From an uncultured Collinsella sp. (GTDB taxonomy: Bacteria; Actinomycetota; Coriobacteriia; Coriobacteriales; Coriobacteriaceae): a stretch of 23,751 bases of DNA. Where the stretch lies: contig CAUBMI010000031.1 of the NCBI GenBank assembly GCA_958436995.1, forward strand, positions 1 to 23,751, read 5' to 3'. Both the position numbers and the translations under genes were made by a program. Shown here one piece after another: positions 1-7,104 of this stretch. Position 1 is the first letter of the stretch; each line of letters begins with the position of its first letter. The notes beneath the pieces were generated by a model. It saw only the letters and a list, made by a program, of their open reading frames with translations, was not told the origin of the DNA and searched no databases.

Positions 1-530
1 ATCATGATGGCGCAGTTGGGGAGTTTTGTTGGGAGCTCGAAGCCCTCTGGGGCTGCAGCCTTGATGAATTGGCGGCTGGCACTGCCGTGGCTTACTGCTA
101 GGAGGGTTTCGATGCCCTCGGCGCCCATGAGATTGGTGAGGGTGACTACCATGCGCTCCTGCAGGGCATGACTTCCTTCTCCTCCAAAGGGGACCAAGTC
201 CTCGCCGGGGTCCCAGACGTCGGTGGGCAGGGCATCGTGGGGACCCTCTTCGAAGGTGCCGTAGCAGCGCTCGATGATGCCTTCGCAGGGCTCGACTGCT
301 GCATCCCGGCCGAGGAGTTCGGTTGCGACGAGACTTGCCGTGTCCATGGCTCGGCCTAAGGGCGAAGAGACCACTTTGTCGGGAACGACGTTGTGGGCTT
401 TGAGCCACGCGGCTGCCATCCCGGCTTGCTGACGACCCAGGTCGGTCAGCGGTGAATCGCAGCGGCCCTGGACCAGCTTTTTGACGTTGAACTCCGTCTG
501 ACCGTGGCGGAGTAGATATAGACGCTTCAT
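1..530 (-). CDS. Histidine phosphatase family (phosphoglycerate mutase-like) protein, 3' end cut by window edge
   Basis: The gene starts with ATG at 528-530 and stays open for 176 codons to the left edge, so its C-terminus is missing. It begins MKRLYLLRHGQTEFN, the RHG signature of the histidine phosphatase superfamily whose His accepts the phosphate. Further on are SSPLGRAMDTA (second conserved Arg region), RCYGTFEEG (acid region) and VSHGSASR, which carries the second catalytic His. Members remove phosphate from small metabolites (phosphoglycerates, sugar phosphates, cobalamin or nucleotide intermediates) in the cytoplasm; the substrate cannot be read from this fragment. It lies 39 bp downstream of the CDF exporter on the same strand with no terminator seen between them, so the two may be cotranscribed. 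Family assignment is firm, substrate unknown. Confidence 0.88.
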   Translation of the reverse strand, partial: MKRLYLLRHGQTEFNVKKLVQGRCDSPLTDLGRQQAGMAAAWLKAHNVVPDKVVSSPLGRAMDTASLVATELLGRDAAVEPCEGIIERCYGTFEEGPHDALPTDVWDPGEDLVPFGGEGSHALQERMVVTLTNLMGAEGIETLLAVSHGSASRQFIKAAAPEGFELPTKLPNCAIM

Positions 531-569
531 GCTCTCCCCTTCTGTATAACTTGCTCTACCGGCGCAGCC

Positions 570-1730
570 CTACTCGTGGGTATGGCCTACGTAGTCTTCG
601 TCGATCGCGATCTTGGCAATCGACCTGGGATATTCCGATTCGACCCGTTGTGCCAGTGCGTGCTTTAAGTCTTCGGCACTCATCTGTAGATCCGAGGGAC
701 GCACGCAGTCAAAGATCACGTTGGTGTGCGTGGGGCCCGGAACACAGCGTAGGTCGTGGATCGAGAGGCGGCTATCAATCTCTTGAGCCATAGCGTTGAT
801 GCGCAGACGCATGCTCGCCACCTTTGGATCGTCGGTCACGATGGGGTCGTAATGGAGCGTGACAATCATGCCGTCTTCGTTCCTAAATGCCTGTTCAATG
901 TTGTCGAGCGTGTCGTGACTTTCCAGCGGGCTGGCCTCAGCCGCCATCTCGGCGTGGGCACTTGCGAACTTTCTGCCTGGGCCGTAGTCGTGAACCATCA
1001 AATCGTGAACGCCCAAAACGCCGGGGTAGCTCATGATTTTGTCTCGAATGTGCTTGACCAGCTTAGGATCGGGCGCCTGGCCCAAAAGCGGGCTCACCGT
1101 ATCCTGGATGAGTTCAAAGCCGCTCCAGCCAATATAGGCGCCAACGGCAAGGCCGACCCATGCATCTAGATTGATATGCGTCACCTGCGAAACAATCGCG
1201 CACGCCAACACGGCGCCCGTGGCTAGAACATCGTTCTTGGAATCCTGCGCGGTCGCATGCAGCGTCTCGGACTCAATGCGATCGCCGAGTTTTTGGTTGA
1301 GGGCCGCCATCCAAAGCTTTACGACCATCGAAAGCGCAAGGACTGCCACCAGGGCAAGCGAGAACTCGACAGGTTCGGGGTGGATGACGCGCTCAACCGA
1401 GGACTTGATAAGCTCAAGGCCGATCAGCAGCACGAGCGCCGCCACGACCAGACCCGAGAGATACTCGTAGCGGCCATGGCCGTAAGGATGCTCGGGGTCT
1501 GCCGGCTTGCCCGCCAGCTTAAAGCCAAGCACGCTCACGATGTTCGAGCTGGCATCAGACAGGTTGTTCATAGCGTCCGCCACGATTGAAACCGATCCCG
1601 ACAGCACGCCAATTGCACCCTTCGCAGCGCATAGTGCCACATTGGCGAGAATACACACCATGCCCGTCAACGTTCCCACGCGTGCACGGTCGCCCTGCGC
1701 ACGACGAACAATCCACTCGACCATCTGCAT
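570..1730 (-). CDS. Cation diffusion facilitator (CDF) family divalent metal exporter
   Basis: A 386-residue inner-membrane metal/proton antiporter of the CDF family. The N-terminal half holds about six membrane helices and the C-terminal part a soluble ferredoxin-like domain, here long (roughly residues 215-386). Metal-site motifs are visible: DAMNNLSDASSN near residues 52-63 (helix 2, Asn55/Asp59), HPYGHGRYEY at 81-90, and HATAQDSKNDV at 158-168 (helix 5, Asp163/Asp167). An NxxxD plus DxxxD pair differs from the His-containing site of typical zinc exporters and recalls manganese-type members, so Mn2+ (or Fe2+) export is a reasonable but unproven inference. The ATG at 1730 follows a G-rich ribosome-binding site; an in-frame ATG two codons later is an alternative. 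The gene follows the EIIC terminator, so a promoter should lie in 1731-1802, but no convincing -35/-10 pair was seen there. Confidence 0.9.
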   Translation of the reverse strand: MQMVEWIVRRAQGDRARVGTLTGMVCILANVALCAAKGAIGVLSGSVSIVADAMNNLSDASSNIVSVLGFKLAGKPADPEHPYGHGRYEYLSGLVVAALVLLIGLELIKSSVERVIHPEPVEFSLALVAVLALSMVVKLWMAALNQKLGDRIESETLHATAQDSKNDVLATGAVLACAIVSQVTHINLDAWVGLAVGAYIGWSGFELIQDTVSPLLGQAPDPKLVKHIRDKIMSYPGVLGVHDLMVHDYGPGRKFASAHAEMAAEASPLESHDTLDNIEQAFRNEDGMIVTLHYDPIVTDDPKVASMRLRINAMAQEIDSRLSIHDLRCVPGPTHTNVIFDCVRPSDLQMSAEDLKHALAQRVESEYPRSIAKIAIDEDYVGHTHE

Positions 1731-1802
1731 CCGCCCCCACGGTACTACCTATATATCTATTGCTCAAACGGATTGTAGTGTAGCTACTTTGTCCCCCAGA
1801 TA

Positions 1803-1837
1803 CAAAAAGGCCGCAACCCACACGGGCCACGGCCTTG
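1803..1837 (-). terminator. Rho-independent terminator downstream of the EIIC gene
   Basis: Read on the minus strand, AAGGCCG pairs with CGGCCTT around a 16-base loop that can itself pair internally (CCC with GGG), followed directly by a TTTTT run. It lies about 40 bp past the EIIC stop and beyond the REP-like palindrome. It should end the long fatty-acid/EIIC transcript and separate it from the CDF gene. Confidence 0.7.
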
Positions 1838-1840
1838 GAA

Positions 1841-1872
1841 TGCGACATGCGGGACCGTCCCTTTGTCGCACA
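1841..1872. repeat. REP-like palindrome, copy A
   Basis: The outer arms TGCGACA and TGTCGCA and the inner arms GGGAC and GTCCC form an imperfect hairpin around a central C. It ends 3 bp before the EIIC stop codon (1876-1878). The same unit, in the same orientation, lies at 3106-3136 at the other end of the EIIC gene. Short palindromes with a GGGAC-N-GTCCC core behave as dispersed intergenic repeats in many bacteria. Here the hairpin may also stabilise the 3' end of the mRNA. Confidence 0.75.
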
Positions 1873-1875
1873 GGT

Positions 1876-3090
1876 TTATGCGTTTGCCTCGGCCACGCTC
1901 TTCGAGGTTTCGGGCAAATCGGCTCCGTCCCCCGTCACCTGCTCCTTCGCCGGCACCACGCCAAAGCAGTAGCTCAGCGCCGCAGACACCGCAAATGCCG
2001 TGCCACCGGCAGCGCAGCACCACAGCAGGTTCGAAATGCCGCCCGTGGCAAAGCCAATGACCATAAGGACATTCGTCATGCCGATGGTATAGGCCGTAAC
2101 GTGGCCCACGGCCGCAACAAGGCCTCCGACGGCGCCGCCAATGGCCATGCATGTCAGACACCTGCCATATTTAAAGCCGCAGCCGTACAGCGCCGGCTCG
2201 CTTACGCCGCCAAGCACGCCCGAGATCGAATAGCCCAGCATGAGCGCCTTCTCGTCCTTATCCGCAACGCGGAGCGACGCGCCAAAGGGCATACCCCAAA
2301 CGGCGAACGTTGCCATCGTCGCGGCGATCAGGACGCACGAATCCGTTCCCACACTCATAAACTGCGCATAGGCGAGCGATAGGACAACGTTGCTGACACC
2401 CGCGATCTTAAGAAACTCCCAGCCCGCGGCAAGCCCCATGAGCGTGAGCAGCGACACGATGCCACCGGAATTGCCAAGCATAAACATAAGCTGGCCCAAC
2501 AGCATGCCAAGATAGCTGCCCGCCGGCGCCGTAATACACAGCGAAACTGGAACCATGACGAGCATGGTCGCAAACGGAACGAACGAAAACGCCACAGCCT
2601 GAGGGATAACGCGCTGAAAGAAACACTCCACTCGCCATAGCACGGGCACCGAGATGAGAACCGGAATAACAGTCGTCGTGTAATCGATGACCGGCGCGGG
2701 AAGCAGGCCATACACGGAAGTCATCGGTGCCCCCGTCGTCGATGCGGCATCGACGAGCTTAAGCAGATCGGGCGCAATCAATACGCCGCCCAGCATCATG
2801 CCCAGCTGCTCCGAGCAACCGAGCTGGCGGGCGGCCGCCCAACCAAGATAGATGGGCAAAAAGTAATAGCCGGCGTTATAGAGCCAACTGTAGAACAGGC
2901 GATAGATTTCGGAATCGGCAGACCACAGGCCCAGCATGCCTTCGCCCATAATGACGGCGACGGTGCGGAACAACGCCGCGCAGACAATAAACGGCAGCGC
3001 CGACATCATGCTTTTGGACAGATAGTCCACCACGGCCATGGCGTTTGATGAAACCGTCGTTGCAAACGAGGTGTTAGAAACTTGTGGCAT
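1876..3090 (-). CDS. Orphan PTS transporter subunit EIIC, glucose/beta-glucoside superfamily
   Basis: A 404-residue, very hydrophobic protein with about ten membrane segments. It has family landmarks: YTTTVIPVL near residues 138-146 and GGVSEPALYG at 294-303, which matches the conserved G-(I/V)-(T/S)-EPA-(I/L)-YG sugar-site motif of glucose, sucrose and beta-glucoside EIIC domains. No EIIB (Cys) or EIIA (His) domain is fused and none is encoded next to it, so it would need domains from elsewhere or has a non-classical role. The ATG at 3088-3090 was chosen because it follows a GGGAAAGG ribosome-binding site and gives the family start; the open frame continues upstream only as antisense of accDA. 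It follows accDA by 40 bp, with the REP-like repeat between them, and was probably cotranscribed with the fatty-acid operon. Sugar specificity cannot be called. Confidence 0.85.
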   Translation of the reverse strand: MPQVSNTSFATTVSSNAMAVVDYLSKSMMSALPFIVCAALFRTVAVIMGEGMLGLWSADSEIYRLFYSWLYNAGYYFLPIYLGWAAARQLGCSEQLGMMLGGVLIAPDLLKLVDAASTTGAPMTSVYGLLPAPVIDYTTTVIPVLISVPVLWRVECFFQRVIPQAVAFSFVPFATMLVMVPVSLCITAPAGSYLGMLLGQLMFMLGNSGGIVSLLTLMGLAAGWEFLKIAGVSNVVLSLAYAQFMSVGTDSCVLIAATMATFAVWGMPFGASLRVADKDEKALMLGYSISGVLGGVSEPALYGCGFKYGRCLTCMAIGGAVGGLVAAVGHVTAYTIGMTNVLMVIGFATGGISNLLWCCAAGGTAFAVSAALSYCFGVVPAKEQVTGDGADLPETSKSVAEANA

Positions 3091-3105
3091 GGAACGCCTT
3101 TCCCA

Positions 3106-3136
3106 ATGTGACATGCGGACTGTCCCTTTGTCACAT
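3106..3136. repeat. REP-like palindrome, copy B
   Basis: The outer arms ATGTGACA and TGTCACAT enclose a GGAC-TGTCC core. This is a direct repeat of the unit at 1841-1872, with TGTGACA replacing TGCGACA and the complementary change in the other arm. It fills most of the 40-bp gap between accDA and the EIIC gene, and its edge supplies the TGA stop codon of accDA (3131-3133). Confidence 0.75.
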
Positions 3137-4855
3137 CGTGCGGTACTGACCGATTGCGCGGTACTTTTCGTAGCGGAGGTTTGTGAGGGTCGCGTCGTCG
3201 AGCCGCCCAAGCGTATCGAAGGCATCAAATGCCGAGGACATGACGGCACCGGCAATCTCCTCATGCGACAGGCCCCTATCGTCGACAATGCCGTCGATGA
3301 TGCCGAGCGCCAACAGGTCGGGGGCCGTGAGTTTCAGCGCCTCGGCGGCCTCATCCGCGCGCTCGGTATCCTTCCACAGGATCGACGCGCAGGCCTCGGG
3401 GCTCACGACCGAATAGGCCGAGCTCGAGAGCATCAGGATGCGGTCGGCCACGGATAGCGCCAGCGCGCCACCAGAGCCGCCCTCGCCTGTCACCACCGAG
3501 ACAATCGGCGTCTTAAGGCCGCTCATCTCCATGAGATTCTGGGCGATCGCCTCGCCCTGGCCGCGCTCCTCGGCACCGATGCCGCAAAACGCGCCCGAAG
3601 TATCGACCAGGCACAGAACCGGTCGACCAAACTTTTCGGCCTGACGCATAAGGCGACGCGCCTTGCGGTAGCCCTCGGGATGCGCCATGCCAAAGTTGCG
3701 GCGGATACGCTCTTTGGTCGTGGTGCCGCGCTCGATGGCGATAACCGTCACGGGTCGCCCGTCCTTCCAGCCGATGCCGCCCACCACAGCGGCGTCGTCG
3801 CCAAAGTAACGGTCGCCGTGCAGCTCCACAAATCCATCCAGGCCCAACGAGATCATCTCACCCGCCGTGGCGCGATCTGCCAAGCGGGTCTGCTTGACAA
3901 TCTCGAGCGCGGTTTTTGGTGCCGTCGAGCGCTTAAACAAGTGTCCCAGCTTTTTGCCGCGGCGACCCGCATGGACGATCTCATGCGGTGCCCCCAGGCC
4001 GGGCGCGTGCCCTTCGTGCAGCGCCAACAGCTCGCCTACCGTGAGCGCAATCTCGCCACGCGGAACAACGGCATCGCAAAAGCCGTGCTCCAGCAAAAAC
4101 TCGGAGCGCTGGAATCCCTTGGGCAGGCGCTTGTGCATGTTCTGCTCGATCACGCGCGGGCCGGCAAATGCCGTCAGGGCATCGGGCTCGGCCAGGATTA
4201 TGTCGCCCTCCATGGCAAAGCTCGCGGTCACGCCGCCAGTCGTGGGGTCGGTGAGCACCGTGATATACAGGCCGCCCGCCTCGCTGTGGCGCCTAACCGC
4301 CGCAGAAATCTTGGCCATCTGCATAAGCGATGTCACACCCTCTTGCATGCGCGCACCGCCCGAAACGGTAAAGCCGACAACTGGCAATCCCATCTCGGTC
4401 GCACGCTCAAATGTGCGACAGATCTTCTCGCCCACCACGGAACCCATCGAGCCCATCATAAAGTTGGCGTCCATAAAGAAAAGCGCCGTATCGCAACCGC
4501 AGATTTTGCCCTTGCCGCACACAACGGCATCGCGCTCGCCCGAACGCTCGACCGCGCCCTTGAGCTTGTCGGCATAACCGGGAAACGAGAGGAAGTCCTC
4601 CGACGCCAGATTGGCATCCCATTCCTCAAACGTGCCCTCGTCGACCGTCATGCGCATGCGCGCGCGACCGCTCACGCGAAAGTGTTTGCCGCAACGAGGA
4701 CAGACCTCGAGGTTGTCGTGCAGGCGTGCCTCATCGATCACACGGCGGCACTCCGGGCACTTGATAAACACGTGGCGCGCGGGAAACTCGGCGCACGACT
4801 CGGTCATCGGCCCCTCGAGGACGTTGACCGTCTTCGCTTTTCTATTCATCAGCAT
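3131..4855 (-). CDS. accDA: Acetyl-CoA carboxylase carboxyltransferase, fused beta-alpha subunits (AccD-AccA)
   Basis: A 574-residue single chain joins both halves of the carboxyltransferase that moves CO2 from biotinylated AccB to acetyl-CoA, giving malonyl-CoA. The N-terminal half (about 1-300) is AccD-like: a zinc ribbon with Cys33/Cys36 and Cys52/Cys55, then SGGARMQEG and DPTTGGVTASFA. The C-terminal half (about 312-574) is AccA-like: HGDRYFGDDAAVVGG, RNFGMAHPEGYRKA, DTSGAFCGIGAEERGQ and GEGGSGGALAL. The usual long AccA N-terminal helix is shortened. The start overlaps the accC end by 14 bp, which points to translational coupling; ATG at 4855 sits 7 bases after GGGG, with a second ATG at 4849. 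The TGA stop falls inside the REP-like repeat. Separate accD and accA genes are the common arrangement, so the fusion is a lineage mark. Confidence 0.95.
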   Translation of the reverse strand: MLMNRKAKTVNVLEGPMTESCAEFPARHVFIKCPECRRVIDEARLHDNLEVCPRCGKHFRVSGRARMRMTVDEGTFEEWDANLASEDFLSFPGYADKLKGAVERSGERDAVVCGKGKICGCDTALFFMDANFMMGSMGSVVGEKICRTFERATEMGLPVVGFTVSGGARMQEGVTSLMQMAKISAAVRRHSEAGGLYITVLTDPTTGGVTASFAMEGDIILAEPDALTAFAGPRVIEQNMHKRLPKGFQRSEFLLEHGFCDAVVPRGEIALTVGELLALHEGHAPGLGAPHEIVHAGRRGKKLGHLFKRSTAPKTALEIVKQTRLADRATAGEMISLGLDGFVELHGDRYFGDDAAVVGGIGWKDGRPVTVIAIERGTTTKERIRRNFGMAHPEGYRKARRLMRQAEKFGRPVLCLVDTSGAFCGIGAEERGQGEAIAQNLMEMSGLKTPIVSVVTGEGGSGGALALSVADRILMLSSSAYSVVSPEACASILWKDTERADEAAEALKLTAPDLLALGIIDGIVDDRGLSHEEIAGAVMSSAFDAFDTLGRLDDATLTNLRYEKYRAIGQYRTM

Positions 4856-6185
4856 AGAGATGCCCCATCAGATCGGTGTGGTACATGCCCGACAAGAACT
4901 CATCGTTTGCCAGCACGTCGAGCTGCAGCTCGCTGTTTTCGCTCACGCCCTCAATCACGAGCTCGCCCAGGGCCGTGCGCATCTTGCGAATAGCGCCGTC
5001 ACGCGTGGGCGCGCACACGATGAGCTTGCCGAGCATGGAGTCGTAGTACGGCGGAACGTTCGCACCGGTAAACATGGCGGAATCCCAGCGCACGCGCGGA
5101 CCACCCGGCACACGCAACGCGGTGACCGTTCCGCATGACGGCAGAAAGTCCGGCGTTTCGGCATTGATGCGGCACTCCATGGCGTGGTTGCGAACCGGCA
5201 TGTCCTCCTGCTCAAAGGGCAGAGGCTGGCCGGCTGCCACGCGCAGCTGCCACTTGACCAAGTCGGTATCGGTCACAAACTCCGTAACCGGATGCTCCAC
5301 CTGCAAGCGCGTGTTCATTTCCATGAAGTAGAAATTGCCGTCGTCCGAATACAGGAACTCGATGGTACCGGCTCCTTCGTAGCCGACGGCACGAGCCAGG
5401 TCACGCGCTGCCTTGTGCATGCGAGCACGAATGTCGTCGCGTCCGTCGAGGCACGGCGCGGGGCTCTCCTCGATCAGCTTTTGGTTGCGACGCTGAACCG
5501 AGCACTCGCGCTCGCCGAGCGAAAACACATGGCCCTGCTTATCGGCCATAATCTGCACCTCAACGTGGTGCGCCGGCGCGACGAACTTCTCCATGTAGCA
5601 CTCGCCGTCGCCAAAGACGGCCTCGCCCTCGGCACGTGCCTCGATGAACGCCTTTGCCGCATCTTCCACGCGCTCGACCTTGCGAATGCCGCGACCGCCA
5701 CCGCCGGCGCGCGCCTTAATAAGCACGGGGCAGCCAATGCGCTCGGCCTCGGCCGTTGCCTCCTCGGGACTTTTGAGCAAATCGCAGCCCGGCACGATGG
5801 GCACGCCCGCAGCAGCGGCCGTTCGGCGTGCGGCGTCCTTGTCGCCCATGCTGTCGATCACCTTGGCCGAAGGACCGACAAACACCAGGCCATACTTGTC
5901 GCAGTCGCGCACGAAGCTCGCCTTCTCGGAGAAAAAGCCATAGCCGGGATGAATTGCCTTTGCCCCCGACTTCACGGCACAGGTGAGCACGGCATCGTCG
6001 TTGAGGTAGCTCTCGGCAAGACGCGGGCCGCCGATGCAATACGCCTCGTCGGCAAGCTGCACGTGCAGCGCGTCCGCATCGGCCGTGGAATAAACGGCGA
6101 CGGTCTTGATGCCCATATCGCGGCACGCGCGGATAACACGGACCGCGACTTCTCCGCGGTTGGCGATGAGCACTTTGTCGAACAT
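4842..6185 (-). CDS. accC: Acetyl-CoA carboxylase, biotin carboxylase subunit
   Basis: A 447-residue ATP-grasp enzyme that carboxylates the biotin on AccB using ATP and bicarbonate, the first half of acetyl-CoA carboxylase. It opens MFDKVLIANRGEVAVRVIRA. It has the glycine-rich ATP lid GGGGRG, HPGYGFFSE, the catalytic EMNTRLQVEHPVTE and the C-terminal biotin-carboxylase domain. Length is normal for the family. The ATG at 6183-6185 was chosen because it begins the family N-terminus and follows AGGAAGG; the frame remains open upstream but that part is antisense of fabZ. It follows fabZ by 10 bp and overlaps accDA. Assignment is firm. Confidence 0.96.
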   Translation of the reverse strand: MFDKVLIANRGEVAVRVIRACRDMGIKTVAVYSTADADALHVQLADEAYCIGGPRLAESYLNDDAVLTCAVKSGAKAIHPGYGFFSEKASFVRDCDKYGLVFVGPSAKVIDSMGDKDAARRTAAAAGVPIVPGCDLLKSPEEATAEAERIGCPVLIKARAGGGGRGIRKVERVEDAAKAFIEARAEGEAVFGDGECYMEKFVAPAHHVEVQIMADKQGHVFSLGERECSVQRRNQKLIEESPAPCLDGRDDIRARMHKAARDLARAVGYEGAGTIEFLYSDDGNFYFMEMNTRLQVEHPVTEFVTDTDLVKWQLRVAAGQPLPFEQEDMPVRNHAMECRINAETPDFLPSCGTVTALRVPGGPRVRWDSAMFTGANVPPYYDSMLGKLIVCAPTRDGAIRKMRTALGELVIEGVSENSELQLDVLANDEFLSGMYHTDLMGHLYADE

Positions 6186-6195
6186 GAAGCCTTCC

Positions 6196-6618
6196 TTAAC
6201 TTTCGTGCATGAGTGCAAAAGACATATCGGCGCGGCAGCAAACCTCACCGTTGACGCTCGCAGTACCCGTCGCAAAGCGGAACGGCCCGCGCGCACGTGT
6301 GATGGAGCACACCAGATCCACCGTGTCGCCCGGGCGCACTGGACGCTTAAAGCGCACCTTGTCCAGACTCGTGTAGAACGGCGTCGCGCCGCGCGCCTCC
6401 TCATCGCCCATCAGCAGCACGCAGCAGTTCTGGGCGAGCATCTCGCACTGAATCACGCCGGGGACGACCGGGTTTCCCGGAAAATGCCCCTGCAAAAAGT
6501 ACTCGTCGCCCGTAATCGTGATCTTGCCGTGGGCCTCGTCGCCCACCAGCTCGGCTTCGTCGAGCAAAAGCATCGGCTCGCGATGCGGCAACAGCTTCTT
6601 GAGCTCTTCTTTGTTCAT
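6196..6618 (-). CDS. fabZ: 3-hydroxyacyl-[ACP] dehydratase FabZ
   Basis: A 140-residue hot-dog-fold dehydratase that removes water from 3-hydroxyacyl-ACP to give trans-2-enoyl-ACP. It has the LLPHREPMLLLD N-terminal motif and GHFPGNPVVPGV followed by QCEMLAQ, which carry the active-site His and Glu. The preferred start is ATG at 6616-6618 because AGGTG, overlapping the accB stop, sits 6 bases ahead. ATG at 6622-6624 and GTG at 6625-6627, directly abutting the accB TAG, are alternatives. Placement between accB and accC inside the elongation operon is typical of Gram-positive clusters. No FabA-type isomerase is seen in this window. Confidence 0.94.
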   Translation of the reverse strand: MNKEELKKLLPHREPMLLLDEAELVGDEAHGKITITGDEYFLQGHFPGNPVVPGVIQCEMLAQNCCVLLMGDEEARGATPFYTSLDKVRFKRPVRPGDTVDLVCSITRARGPFRFATGTASVNGEVCCRADMSFALMHES

Positions 6619-6627
6619 GGACATCAC

Positions 6628-7101
6628 CTATCCGATCCTCATGAGGCAGCTGCCAAACTCCACGAGGTCGCCGTCGGTCACGCAGATCTCGAGCACCTCA
6701 CCGTCTGCCTCGGCCGTCACCTCGTTGAGAACCTTCATGGCCTCGATGATGCAGAGGGTCTCGCCGGCCTTGACCTTGGAGCCCACGCGCACAAACGGCT
6801 CGTCGCCCGGCGCAGGGGCAGCATAGAAGACGCCCACCATGGGAGCAGTCACCTCGGTGCCCTTGGGCTCCGGCGCGGCGGCAGGTGTCTGCGTGGCGGG
6901 TTCCGGTGCGGCAGGCGCGACTGTGGGAGCTGCAACTTGAGCGGCCACGGCACCCGGCATAGGCACGGGCACGGCAACCGGCTGCGCGGCACTCGCGCGC
7001 TCGAGTTCGACCGCGGTGCCATCGGGCTCCTCAACACGTACGCGCGTAAGGCCGCGGTCCTCCATCACATCGGCTATCTCGGCAAGTCTTTTGGAATCCA
7101 T
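6628..7101 (-). CDS. accB: Acetyl-CoA carboxylase biotin carboxyl carrier protein
   Basis: A 157-residue carrier that holds biotin and shuttles the carboxyl group between AccC and AccDA. The N-terminal ~35 residues form the small folded segment of the family. An Ala/Pro-rich linker (about 38-80) follows, then the biotinyl domain with EAMKVLNEV, in which Lys123 is the biotinylated residue. The ATG at 7099-7101 follows GAGGAG and lies 3 bp past the fabF stop. The protein is the expected substrate of the biotin ligase BirA encoded at 12480-13256. Confidence 0.96.
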   Translation of the reverse strand: MDSKRLAEIADVMEDRGLTRVRVEEPDGTAVELERASAAQPVAVPVPMPGAVAAQVAAPTVAPAAPEPATQTPAAAPEPKGTEVTAPMVGVFYAAPAPGDEPFVRVGSKVKAGETLCIIEAMKVLNEVTAEADGEVLEICVTDGDLVEFGSCLMRIG

Positions 7102-7104
7102 GCT

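Noticed and set aside
3091..3288. N-terminal extension of the EIIC open frame upstream of 3090
   Set aside because: The added residues are antisense to the accDA 3' end and the REP repeat, and the ATG at 3090 has a clear ribosome-binding site and family start.
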